Part shown: in pieces, positions 37,901-45,794 of the stretch
Numbering within the stretch: the stretch's first letter is position 1
Layout: the number at the start of each line of letters is the position of its first letter
Source: Sipunculus nudus
Taxonomy: Eukaryota > Annelida > Sipuncula > Golfingiida > Sipunculidae
Length of the DNA: 64,000 nucleotides
Reading direction: 5' to 3'
Assembly (NCBI GenBank): GCA_026874595.1
Contig: CM049316.1
Location: 186,001 to 250,000 of the forward strand
Notes under the pieces: model-generated
Told to the model about the DNA's origin: nothing
The model's database searches: none
What the model saw: the letters and a program-made list of their open reading frames with translations, nothing else
Program-made: the position numbers and the translations under genes

Positions 37901-40900
37901 GCCCACCTGCGAATGGACTGCGCGAGGTTTTTGGTACTGCCTAATGTGGCATCAACTGATTTGTTCAGAAGTCCCACCAGACCATCGAACCATTTTACAT
38001 CGTCAGGCTTCAGCTGCTTCAGAAGTGTCATGACGTTGTTACCTGTACCACCTGTTGTAAACATCCCATCCGTGCCGCCCCAGTGAGCATTCTCCTGGAG
38101 CAGTTGGTAGCATCGGTTCAGTAGTTCGCGTACATTACATGTACGGTGCGCTATGCATTGGTAGTGTACGTGCTCGTCTGTCAAGTGGTAATTCACCAGG
38201 ATGTCCTGCATTTCCTGTATGGCATCTTTCAGTATATCCTTTATCACACCCTCTAGCTGCTTACGCAGGTGTGAAATGTAGCGTTGTTTCAACATCTTTT
38301 CCGCCTTGCCCACCCGTTCCTGCTTGTTTACGCTATCTGGCTCCTTGGCTATTTCTTGTTTCAACATGTTCAGTTCATTTTGTATATGTCGTAAACTGTA
38401 CAATGCATAGCTAACGCTTTGAAAACTGTTGTCCACGTTTGTGGTAGCTTCCTGTGCAGCTGTTTCCACATATTTGAGTTTCGTTTCGAACATATCTGCC
38501 ATACAACTGCGCTTGGTGTGCTCCATGTCGTGCATTTCCATCATGTTGTGAAGGCGGTCGAGGTTAGCCGTCACAGATGTCCAAGCTGGCGTTTGTGGAT
38601 ACAGGTTCTCGACACTTTGCTTTAGTCGATCGGTGATCATGTGGCTAATTGCATTCCCGGCACTTTCTATTCCGCTGATGACGACATGGCCGGCTTCCAG
38701 TTCCTGCCTGTACGTGGTTCGGGTTCCCGTCCTCGCGGCAACTATGTCGACAAGACGGTACAGGCGTTTAGCTAAAGGAATGTCACTCGTCCCAAGCTGT
38801 TTAACGCCAAGCTGTGTGCCAAACCTGACCTGATCCTGCAGCCGCGTGGGACATTCCAGGACACGCGCCAGGTGTCGGAAGAGCGAATCCAGCATCCGGG
38901 TAACCTCATCTGTTGGCCCACATCTGTTCACGTGTTGTAGTATGGTGTCGGGCAGATTTGCTTTTTCAGATAAACCGGTGGTCAGCAATTTATTATAAGC
39001 CTCGGTAACATGGTCTGCAGGTTCGCCGTGTTCGGACCCGGTGTGTTTGTTATCCATGTCGTTTTTTTGTCTTAGGTGTTCCGCACGCACATTCAGCAGC
39101 TGAATCTGGTGTATGGCTGCATTGATGCTTTTGTCCGCTGTATGCAGTTTTTTCGCGAAACCACCGTCTCCTTTGTTCCAATGGGTACCCGCCGCTGCTT
39201 TTGCTGCCGTCAGGGCGTTTAGCGTGTCATTCAGTCGTTTTTGTGAGTCGCGCAGTTGGTTGTTCGCTTGGTCCAGTCCGGTTTGGTCCCACGTGGTAAT
39301 GAGATGATGCATGCCGTCCTTAGAAAAACATTCGATATCCTCTGAACTGGCCTGTATGGCAGACGCCGAACCTCGTACGGTTTCCGTGCAATCTCGCACG
39401 GTCTGATCCGTCCACTCGTTGAAAACCTGAATGATGCAATGGAGCAATACGTTGCTGGTCCTCTTCGGGGTGGTTTCTCTCCAAGCCCGTTCTGTGAGAA
39501 ATTGAATGCGGCTGGCGTTGTCTGTGTCACGCGCGCACTGCTCTGCCCGAAGGTTTTGATAGATTTCAAGCAAAGTTTCGGCTTCTTTACGTTTCCGTTG
39601 ATATTGCTGTTTCTTGTCTGAGTTGTCCGAGCACATGTGTTCAAGCAATCCGAAAACGGCCGGGACTTCATCCGCGATACAACGTGGAGCATCCTGTAAG
39701 GCACCGTCGTCTAGTCCGCTTGTGTACGCGTGTGCCAACCGCTCTACGTCTTCTGTCAAACGGTCTGTCCAATGTGAACAGTGCAAGCAGAGATCCGTAA
39801 CCTCTTCTTTAGTGAGCGGATAGATCGTGTCCATGTATTGTGCCAGGTTGCTTGTCACGTCTGTGAGAGTGCCACTTGCAGTGAGATCTCTGACGATTTC
39901 CTCGCGCCTCTGGCGTTTTTCTTTAGCTTCCAGTTCTTTTCTTTTAGTCTGCATGACCCTCTTGGCCTCCTCTATCTGTGTGCGTGTGATTGGTTCGGTT
40001 TTTTTAAAACGGATCTGCTCCTTCTCCTTATTTCCCCAAAAAGTAGTGTCCTTGCTGGCGACCAGCGTTCCGTCTACCACGCAGTTACCGCGTCTGAGTT
40101 TGTCCAAGGTGCTGTTGTGTATATCGAGTACTCCCACCTGCTGATCGAGTTCCTTCTTGTACATATCGATATCACGTGTATTTTCAAATTGAAACGTCTT
40201 GCATGCCTGGATCCATGCACGTGTCTTTTCCGTTGAGGTGTTGTATTGTTCAGTGGCGACCAGCACTTCTTTCAACCATGCCGTTTCTGCTGCAGCCGTT
40301 TCTGCCGCAGCAGTTTGCGCCGCGTGTGTTCTGGCTATCAATTCGTCATCACCTGTGCCCCGAACGGTAGAGGACTGCCCAGGACTGCTTGCGGTTTGTG
40401 CCTGTACATGCTCGGCTGTTTTCCAGCCTTGCAACTTTCCTATGAGCGCGTTTGCCTTATCGTTCTTTGCATTCAGTAACTGTAGTATCTTCTTCAAGCC
40501 GTCCGAACGACATCCTTTTACGTCGAACGGCTGGTCCTGATTCCCACCTAACTTTTGAAGCCATGCTGCGGCTTTATCCTCACACCACGAAAGTGATTTC
40601 TTCACCTGGCTCACCTTTTCAATGTGTTCTTCCAGGAGAGTGACATTCTTACGGTTGCTTTCGTCCGACGTGTACGACGCGTCTACGTTTCTGAACATCT
40701 CATCTACTCGACTTACGTGTTCATTTATCTGCTTTTCCAATTCCTCGCTTTCGGCGTTCCACACGTTTTTGAAACAGCAGCGCAACCCTTTCAGAATAGG
40801 TTTGGTGCCGGGCTGACGAGCCCAGGCGGTCAACCTGTTCAGCTTGTCCTCGCGGGAATCGTTGTGAGAGGCATTATAAACGTCCTTGCAAACTCCGAGC

Positions 40901-43900
40901 AACTCCTGCAGCTCAGCGCCGGTACTGTCAGGTTTCTCAAGTAGACAGATGTAACACGGTAGTTTTTCAGGCGGAGCATCGCATCCAGGTGGACACGATT
41001 GCTCATAGTCAGACAATGCAATTTCGACGTCTTTGACCACGTTATTGACCCACACTTCCACCGCCTGTTTCCCAAACGATACGTCGTCCTTTTGCAGAGG
41101 CAGAAGAGATTGTACGACGTTTCTGGCTCTCGCGTATTCCAGTTGACCGCTTTTCACGAGCTGCAGCAGTTGTTTTCTCTCTGCGTCCTTTTCCTGTTTA
41201 CTCAGTTTCTCCAACTGTGCCCGCAGTTTCGTTCTCACTTTCTCTGTGTCCGGCAGGTCGGGGATCGCATACACCTCTGCGATGACCCGCAATTCATCCC
41301 ATATCCCTGCGGGGATGCCATGGTCTTTCATAAGAACATTTTTGGTTGTGCGTCGCAGGGATTGCCCATCACCCTCCAGCTCGTCGATCGTTTGTATAAA
41401 CGATGCTGCTTCTGTGCACGAAGAGCACTCAGTACCCATGCAACGTTTAATAATTTCCTCGAGGTGGCGCTTATGAGAGGCGTAATCGTCCTTGGCTTTG
41501 CTTACCCGCGTGTTCCATTTTTTCACCTCCGGGCACCTCTGAGCAATGGTAGCGATGCGCACCTGCATTGGTGTATTCTTTTCCGTCAATATGCGACGGG
41601 CTTCGTCCCGCGTCAAAGGATCGTTCTCGTGACGGTCGTTATTCACTTCGTCGGACGGGTTTTCTCTCACTGATGCCGTTTCGGGCGCTGAAGGAGGGCC
41701 CTCTATTGGTTCAGTTTCGGTCAGCGGCGTTAAAGGGACATTCATTCTCCTCCGGTGCGACTTGCGGAGCTGTGGTAGTGACACTACCCGTGCGCTCACA
41801 GCAGCTATGTCCTGCTCAATTTGTTTCAACTCTCTCTGCAGCTTTTTCTCCGTTTCTGTCAACGTGTTATGCCATTGTCCATTTTTTTTAGAGGTAACCC
41901 TGTACTGTGCTGCAGATTCATAAACGCTTCTGAGCAGTTCCCGCAAGTCTTCCTGCATACATGTGATCTTTATCTTCATGCGTCTTAAACTTTTTTCATC
42001 GTCACCACTGGTCCCGCTTCTGATACGGAGCCTCATCAGACGTAATTGGGGCATAATCTGACCGAGCATTGCATCGACTCGTTCGTCGAGAACAGAAGCG
42101 TCCAGTTCGTACCATGTCTCGAGGCACGCGCGGATCTTATCATGTACACATTGCAAAGAAGCATTCTCGAGCCATGCTTTCAGTTGATCCACCATGTCTA
42201 TCAGCGTTTTGTTATGGTCGACGGCGCTGGCGCGCAGCACCCTGTACATTTCCAACAGCGCTCTGCCCGTCGCAACTTGTGTATCCGTTTCTTTGTGTAA
42301 CCAGAAAATCCCGGGCACTCCACGGGGTGGCTCGGCCAACATGGACGGTGACTCTTCTGCTTTTTTTTCGATGTGGATCAGGGCATATTCGATGTAATCG
42401 GCCATGTTCGTCATCCATGCTTCGACGGTACTCTTCGCGTCTTTTTCTTCTGCGGGCGTTATTGGCAGGACGTGCTGGTATTTCGACTCGTTTCGTTTCA
42501 CGTCATCGTACGTGACACTGGGGTCTCGCAATTCGTTCAAAAGGCCTGCCCGCATGTCTGCGATTGTTTGATCATTTTCTTTCTTTTCCCTTTTGGCTGC
42601 TTCTGTTTCTGCCTTGTCTAAAGCCTTTGTAGCCTTCGCTGTGTTAGGCATTATGTTTATCTTGTGCTTACGCTCTACTTTCTTTTTCACAATCAGGGGT
42701 ATATCGACGCCCTGTAATGATGGGATATTCGTACGCGCTCGCAGTGCTTTCGTCTTCAACATTGTCAGTTTCTGCTTCATTTCCTCTACCTCCTCGATAT
42801 TTCCAACCACTTTGGACGTGCAAATTGCACAGAAATGTGCAAGTGTGTCTCTACGTTCGTTGTATACTTTGACTGCCTCTTCATACCGTTTGACCAACGA
42901 CGCAGCATGTTCGTCCATCTTTCCGTGCGTCACGCCTTTTGAGGGGCGACCTCTGTTGTTTGAAGCTTTTCCGGGTTGACTTTTGATATGGAGCTTCTTG
43001 CGGGTCGATGTGTTCAGATCGTCGACTCCTGGGTCGCCTTCGCCTGATCGCGGAGGGGTCTGTTCATCACGGGTGATGTCACCCTGCACATCTTCCATTT
43101 CTTCCGTCTCGGATGGACCCGAATGTTGCTCGTATGCCGCCACATCCTGCTCTTCCATATCCGCTTCAGCCCCTGTGTTACAGGCGGAGGCGGGGTTTGG
43201 TTGGCCTGCCCCGTCATCGGGCTGCTCCTTGGCAGGTCTTGTGGCGACGTCCTCTTTTGTCGTTTCCTCACGGGTGATGTCACCTTGCACATCTTCCATT
43301 TCTTCCGCACCGGACTGACCCGAATGTTGCTCGGATGCCGCCACATCCTGCTCTTCCATTTTCTCGTCAGCTCCTGTGTTACAGGCTGAGGCGACGTCCT
43401 CTTCTCTCGTTTCGTCCACCCGGTCCGACTGCTGCGTATCAACTGGCGTGTCCGCCCGCGGCGTGCTGTGGACGGGGGCAACAGGGTCCGTTTGCTCTCG
43501 GACAGGTGCGTCCACTCGGTTCTCAGTTATACTGTACAATCTGCTTTCGTATCCGTTTACTTTCAGCGTGTACGCGAGATTTGTTATATGCTTAATAGCC
43601 TCTGCAAGAATGTCAAATCCCAAAAGCACAGATGTGCCCGTTGGTGTGACCTTCCCGCGCATGTCCCGACTGTGCGAATCGAAGACGTAATATTTGCTAC
43701 CTTTTTGCATGACAGCGATTGCGCAGTCTTGGAGTATCAGGATCGACGATAAGTACCCCTTGTCGTCACACAGAGCCATCCGTAACGTTCTGTAAGTGTT
43801 ACGGAAATCATTTCTGTTAATCAGGTCGCTCCGGTACATGTACGATACCACAGAGAAAGAACGCGAGAAGCAGTCAATCGTTTCCGGCAACTCGTCCAAA

Positions 43901-45132
43901 CAAACGTATCCCGCGTCTTCCACAGGGTACCCTTTAATGCTGTAGTAAAGCTGGTCGCCGGCGTCTAAAATGTCGTCTAATGTGGAGGTTGTCCAAGTCT
44001 CCGGGTCCTCAATGCTGCACCGGATCAAAGCCACTGCGCAGTTGGGAACACACTGTTTTCCGACTGAGAACGAAAGAAAATGTTGGTGGTCCCCCTGGTG
44101 AAATGACCCCGTCACGCACTTCGTGATCACCGGGTGTCCAGGTGGTATATCACACGCGTCTGTGTTTGATGCATCTTTTCCCGTTGTATCTTTCTGTGAC
44201 GCGTGCCGGGGAGGTCCGCCTGAACTCGATCGTGTTTCGTCCGGGCGGTCGCTGCGAGGCATATCTCTCTGTTTGTCAGATCCTCTGCCTTCGTTGGCGG
44301 TCTCCGTATCACATGGGCGGTCACCGCGTGACGCGACAGTCTTTCCTTGTGTATTGACAGGGACACGCCGTGCGTCGTTCACGCCTCCCTCGTCTTCCAC
44401 CGTGCCGTCCGACTCATCCATGGTAGTTACACTAATAGGCACGTTTCCCTCACATTCGCTACTCTCGTCCATATGCTGTTCCAACGTGTCATCAGACGCA
44501 TCGCTGTCGTCCATGCTCTGCTCGAACGTGGCAGGCATATTCTGTATTCTTTCTGTAAGTGAAACAGAACTCGCGTCATCTTGTTCCTGTCCGTCCTGTG
44601 TTTCTTCTGTTTGCATAAACGGTGCACCTGTGACCGTGTGTGAATCTCTCACCCGCGGTGCTAGGAGGGAAGCGTGGTCCGCGCTGGGGTTTGGGGTCTG
44701 CGGACGACAAAGAGTCATATCTACACTATACATACCGCCTTTGTCCAGTTGGAAGTACTCCCGAGTTTTTATGTCTTCGAACGTATCACACAACATAACA
44801 CGTGTCGGATAGTCTCCAGACATGGAAGGGGCGCTATCGTCACCTTCCATTTCTCCACACTCTTCCGCGCTGGTTTCCCTCTGCTCACAGGCTGTTGTGT
44901 CCATCTGGTCCGACTCGCCCCTCGCGCCGCTCGTATTTTCTTCATGTGTTGTTTGTTCTGCGTTTTTTGCATGTCCGGCGGTGTCTTCCGCGGTCGGTCG
45001 TTCGCCTGCCTTTTCCGAGCCCGAGGGCGTCGTAACTGTGTCATCAGCGGGCCGGGATGATAACTGACATGGCCGATCGTTCTGCGCACTAGATGCTCTG
45101 CGCCGTTGTCCTAGCCGCTTTTGCGTATGCAC
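31903..45132 (-). CDS. Giant large tegument protein with N-terminal deubiquitinase domain (UL36-like)
   Basis: The open frame gives about 4,409 codons. It begins at a GTG (45132) with a stop 42 bp upstream in the same frame; the first ATG is at 44904 (codon 77). Residues about 335-525 from the GTG match the herpesvirus tegument ubiquitin-specific protease fold: GKQCVPN with the likely catalytic Cys361, and a later YYVFDSHSRD strand with Asp485 and His487. The N-terminal 330 residues and residues 540-700 are acidic, repetitive and disordered. The very long middle is helix-rich and coiled-coil-like, and a globular Cys/Trp-containing region precedes the C-terminal 400 disordered, repeat-bearing residues. 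UL36-type proteins link capsid and outer tegument and remove ubiquitin. This one is larger than the roughly 3,000 aa usual in mammalian viruses. Confidence 0.8.
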   Translation of the reverse strand: MHTQKRLGQRRRASSAQNDRPCQLSSRPADDTVTTPSGSEKAGERPTAEDTAGHAKNAEQTTHEENTSGARGESDQMDTTACEQRETSAEECGEMEGDDSAPSMSGDYPTRVMLCDTFEDIKTREYFQLDKGGMYSVDMTLCRPQTPNPSADHASLLAPRVRDSHTVTGAPFMQTEETQDGQEQDDASSVSLTERIQNMPATFEQSMDDSDASDDTLEQHMDESSECEGNVPISVTTMDESDGTVEDEGGVNDARRVPVNTQGKTVASRGDRPCDTETANEGRGSDKQRDMPRSDRPDETRSSSGGPPRHASQKDTTGKDASNTDACDIPPGHPVITKCVTGSFHQGDHQHFLSFSVGKQCVPNCAVALIRCSIEDPETWTTSTLDDILDAGDQLYYSIKGYPVEDAGYVCLDELPETIDCFSRSFSVVSYMYRSDLINRNDFRNTYRTLRMALCDDKGYLSSILILQDCAIAVMQKGSKYYVFDSHSRDMRGKVTPTGTSVLLGFDILAEAIKHITNLAYTLKVNGYESRLYSITENRVDAPVREQTDPVAPVHSTPRADTPVDTQQSDRVDETREEDVASACNTGADEKMEEQDVAASEQHSGQSGAEEMEDVQGDITREETTKEDVATRPAKEQPDDGAGQPNPASACNTGAEADMEEQDVAAYEQHSGPSETEEMEDVQGDITRDEQTPPRSGEGDPGVDDLNTSTRKKLHIKSQPGKASNNRGRPSKGVTHGKMDEHAASLVKRYEEAVKVYNERRDTLAHFCAICTSKVVGNIEEVEEMKQKLTMLKTKALRARTNIPSLQGVDIPLIVKKKVERKHKINIMPNTAKATKALDKAETEAAKREKKENDQTIADMRAGLLNELRDPSVTYDDVKRNESKYQHVLPITPAEEKDAKSTVEAWMTNMADYIEYALIHIEKKAEESPSMLAEPPRGVPGIFWLHKETDTQVATGRALLEMYRVLRASAVDHNKTLIDMVDQLKAWLENASLQCVHDKIRACLETWYELDASVLDERVDAMLGQIMPQLRLMRLRIRSGTSGDDEKSLRRMKIKITCMQEDLRELLRSVYESAAQYRVTSKKNGQWHNTLTETEKKLQRELKQIEQDIAAVSARVVSLPQLRKSHRRRMNVPLTPLTETEPIEGPPSAPETASVRENPSDEVNNDRHENDPLTRDEARRILTEKNTPMQVRIATIAQRCPEVKKWNTRVSKAKDDYASHKRHLEEIIKRCMGTECSSCTEAASFIQTIDELEGDGQSLRRTTKNVLMKDHGIPAGIWDELRVIAEVYAIPDLPDTEKVRTKLRAQLEKLSKQEKDAERKQLLQLVKSGQLEYARARNVVQSLLPLQKDDVSFGKQAVEVWVNNVVKDVEIALSDYEQSCPPGCDAPPEKLPCYICLLEKPDSTGAELQELLGVCKDVYNASHNDSREDKLNRLTAWARQPGTKPILKGLRCCFKNVWNAESEELEKQINEHVSRVDEMFRNVDASYTSDESNRKNVTLLEEHIEKVSQVKKSLSWCEDKAAAWLQKLGGNQDQPFDVKGCRSDGLKKILQLLNAKNDKANALIGKLQGWKTAEHVQAQTASSPGQSSTVRGTGDDELIARTHAAQTAAAETAAAETAWLKEVLVATEQYNTSTEKTRAWIQACKTFQFENTRDIDMYKKELDQQVGVLDIHNSTLDKLRRGNCVVDGTLVASKDTTFWGNKEKEQIRFKKTEPITRTQIEEAKRVMQTKRKELEAKEKRQRREEIVRDLTASGTLTDVTSNLAQYMDTIYPLTKEEVTDLCLHCSHWTDRLTEDVERLAHAYTSGLDDGALQDAPRCIADEVPAVFGLLEHMCSDNSDKKQQYQRKRKEAETLLEIYQNLRAEQCARDTDNASRIQFLTERAWRETTPKRTSNVLLHCIIQVFNEWTDQTVRDCTETVRGSASAIQASSEDIECFSKDGMHHLITTWDQTGLDQANNQLRDSQKRLNDTLNALTAAKAAAGTHWNKGDGGFAKKLHTADKSINAAIHQIQLLNVRAEHLRQKNDMDNKHTGSEHGEPADHVTEAYNKLLTTGLSEKANLPDTILQHVNRCGPTDEVTRMLDSLFRHLARVLECPTRLQDQVRFGTQLGVKQLGTSDIPLAKRLYRLVDIVAARTGTRTTYRQELEAGHVVISGIESAGNAISHMITDRLKQSVENLYPQTPAWTSVTANLDRLHNMMEMHDMEHTKRSCMADMFETKLKYVETAAQEATTNVDNSFQSVSYALYSLRHIQNELNMLKQEIAKEPDSVNKQERVGKAEKMLKQRYISHLRKQLEGVIKDILKDAIQEMQDILVNYHLTDEHVHYQCIAHRTCNVRELLNRCYQLLQENAHWGGTDGMFTTGGTGNNVMTLLKQLKPDDVKWFDGLVGLLNKSVDATLGSTKNLAQSIRRWAFEQGEKILRSEIPADSRLDPTEDVPDLREWLDKAARMGERVQSSLSTVSWILQSQEYQYVYDLVAGTLTAFQTLALQITGSSYQTALKYADNFKQSVHAIVDRIRNDISSGHQLIVAESALFQGQPCDDVTVAGKGISVNLHNIIRHTGELQDILQDAMTIIYSFRYAHTWLIQTVYPSWNRTQSAIQDSLQRLQNEVSTYIPQYILDAWIKQLDDKSSQLFLDWLQAKIHTETQVSTHLHTCYGTRNFMHESANTQQQIIQLTKRAVDKEHDRRTTLIENNVSACKEFLQRKVNEQNRNPDTDGLRNGIKTLIDKCIRTVERHCEHGKLIIQCILTSCKWYEHICNRYMDDTRALMGKKYTEEMSHSQTGNMRSVPDIMSCVVEQLVADIEEDVTQRMLILADKLHLDLISLHTEQMTYHANALSVHHTLGCLASLMVFSLFDMQQQRLHDYTHVEGRLTECRRSVQQAVQMSVAIMEYTEQNLRNLLQHDSIPFGTVGSYKADVLNKREELSRMMMEAEDAFSRLQHTWPSTTEIRINITENVSLQVLNEVYNTCKTRIDAYQAFLELIQRATHLDTPDERRECEESWWCDGMVVRERLMTAFVRHVSHDDTDDKENLKRVRVWLDNIPKVYKCTLSQKDVRQLHQEKTHNIYKKSQKENNWGSCVEYDSRAECDLLFKQVISYQSGTGIMLHPFPDALRQLCSAWLARVNCQMDQQARMLTVLKKNNITVGYETWNSTRVIMDVCVSGYTYPSDPGGWLPEECLNHMVHVVLRTQPSPLQERVLVQAHLSLHVCMQEVTHGNVDNPRSHYSFAHIDDVYATKPPGVPLVAVVANSTSLGFTRLMRKPEPNTCSSLYEIIGPVSAWMHIREQSDGHNELDAAADNMSVVRPLLSEDTVMFLNDPSTFQTQCTIFQQFFKARGEHDIALSTREGARYEGNWLFTCTNENDCYTVPQCDMDTIFCCTTGLAQAAGQQDNSSEHITVEAALPFSREPLDRITTKQTVSVTDLIPNDGTSNTSGLYKVARHVFRVLECVYPFITRQTLEALKAEHGRQTGVETRSDGVKGWWISSQKAQETWHCLWVYGIRFCLAMKKVNSARAINGEQDVGPWGELPTFFNVCGRPVYNLKDKDLFQWVRMTDSIISDTGRTSHLFWLATCTAAVFAFCGSNVHWGLKALLGKTGLHHYVLSKDIPTRWSTNNQPRWDDRLCLRVAETLRGFMAYAVTAGRMIDSEVLETLWAQHGHGVGSVWDHILEEYTHLPTRCGNENNGFQFEERQVAMHEAADMQRSVLQHVYGLDKPEEYVQDGSNVRAYDVSWPCSGMKSKAQGWCRFDVILFSLVTGIPLATCYDTVAGSKIPFHREWTNSTYNPNVDRIIDPASAYPAPLTADTCPTDILRYFFSFDQSALPLFAALPRSSASSSTHVPVNKYLDGLRGSTFIPIISVQILTDGLNTDGGERFLPTGYAVANEHNEKVNQLSFAFGERICGPVEAERGWFRRVYRVRTTKASDDAGLIPWCDRGHLECVSSDQHPEFPLQMYTNEEVARPNDNETQFRADELSDTELQNLNVQQHHMTQGHTGSEDDGVSLFHEIQQTEELLNSNSRDISPEISPLTVSQTASDISCAYVRSKSDDDVQEHLPNRKQHRSYEFFDDVITQGQIDSGPYAQQRADLGRELTEPFANMSIGDIRTLSGTAETQNISSDTYETGDRQRLKSHSQPNRPSIHKSKHPNTRRREKGLRLKDTQSHDIIIPNRTNIPAKPTIHVSMLTDPVQTALQHISPYTKVSTESKVIAPQYGAPKTKVPTETGVTVPLYRAPYANVSTKSDVTQSQESDTLLGISIHSSDARDTSYVKDATGAREDHRKNVKSEDTRRQGVQFVYEDQPSRSYQREGQRSTLFGSREMTATPRSPRSSREFIPVDIPVDRHVEHRNMHVPTPGVHKHQTQTKGPIHDSELFTVLCNTLNTIRQTQPLAILPPRKGRNLNDEYDLIRLYMSDE
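32417..32578 (-). repeat. Three 54-bp (18-codon) repeats near the C-terminus of the giant protein
   Basis: About three diverged units, each encoding an 18-residue motif of the type PYxKVSTESxVxxPxY. They keep the frame, so the repeat number can vary without breaking the gene. Confidence 0.6.
43068..43392 (-). repeat. Two 123-bp direct repeats (period 201 bp) in the giant protein
   Basis: Copies at about 43068-43191 and 43269-43392 encode near-identical acidic segments (ACNTGA...MEEQDVAA.EQHSG...EEMEDVQGDITR) directly after the deubiquitinase domain. The 201-bp period equals 67 codons. Confidence 0.7.
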
Positions 45133-45755
45133 TTTGGCTCGTCTTCCGACCCAGGAGGTTTCGAGTACGGGTGGTCAACGTGCGCAACGCGTAGCTGGCG
45201 CCTTGGTCTCCGCTTGGGAAAGTCAGGAACTGGTGTGGGGTGTATGACACGAGGTTGTAGTATTTTGGTACTGAGCCGTACCGAGTTGCGTTTAAGACGT
45301 CGCGCTGTCTTCCTCAGAGCTTCCTTTTGCTTGTCGGCGGTAGAATGCTGGTTTGATGGTTTCAAAACACTCTTGTGGCCCTTTCGCCCACGCGTTTCTT
45401 TTTTGCACGCACCCGTGTCTGGAGAGCCGTCTGCGATACGGCGAGCCGCCTCCGCACCACCTGTATGGGCAACAGGCGTGGCTGTTTCTCCTACCGTCCT
45501 TAAATGTTGATTTGCATCTTGTTCCGGTGCCTCTTTCTCCCCAACATGTTGCGGATGTTCAGAAGGAATATCTTTGTCAGCAGTATCCCCTGGGACGGCA
45601 GAGACAGAAGGCGCGACGTGTTCAGCCCCTGCGTTTTCCCCCAGATCAGTGACAGAGGGCGCAGTGGGTACCTTATCGGGACAGATGTCTGAAGCGCTAA
45701 ATATGTCACATTGGTTCATTGCCATCTGCAGGATGTCCTCTTGGCCCTGCCGCAT
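45111..45755 (-). CDS. 214-aa basic protein overlapping the giant gene's 5' end
   Basis: ATG at 45755, 39 bp after the stop of the OTU-like gene upstream. The N-terminal 110 residues are acidic and polar. From about residue 115 it becomes very basic (KKETRGRKGHK, then TARRLKRN and FPKRRPRRQLR), as in DNA-binding or nuclear-targeted proteins. Its last 22 bp overlap the GTG that opens the giant tegument frame in the -1 register. It may be a gene of its own or an extra N-terminal exon or segment of the giant protein, which has no upstream ATG. The family is not recognised. Confidence 0.5.
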   Translation of the reverse strand: MRQGQEDILQMAMNQCDIFSASDICPDKVPTAPSVTDLGENAGAEHVAPSVSAVPGDTADKDIPSEHPQHVGEKEAPEQDANQHLRTVGETATPVAHTGGAEAARRIADGSPDTGACKKETRGRKGHKSVLKPSNQHSTADKQKEALRKTARRLKRNSVRLSTKILQPRVIHPTPVPDFPKRRPRRQLRVAHVDHPYSKPPGSEDEPKCIRKSG

Positions 45756-45794
45756 GGGCGTTCCCTGTGCTGTATCGCTGTGAAATGGAGGGTC

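Noticed and set aside
45111-45132. Programmed -1 frameshift joining the 214-aa ORF to the giant gene
   Set aside because: The register fits, but no canonical slippery heptamer is present in the overlap, so there is no positive evidence.
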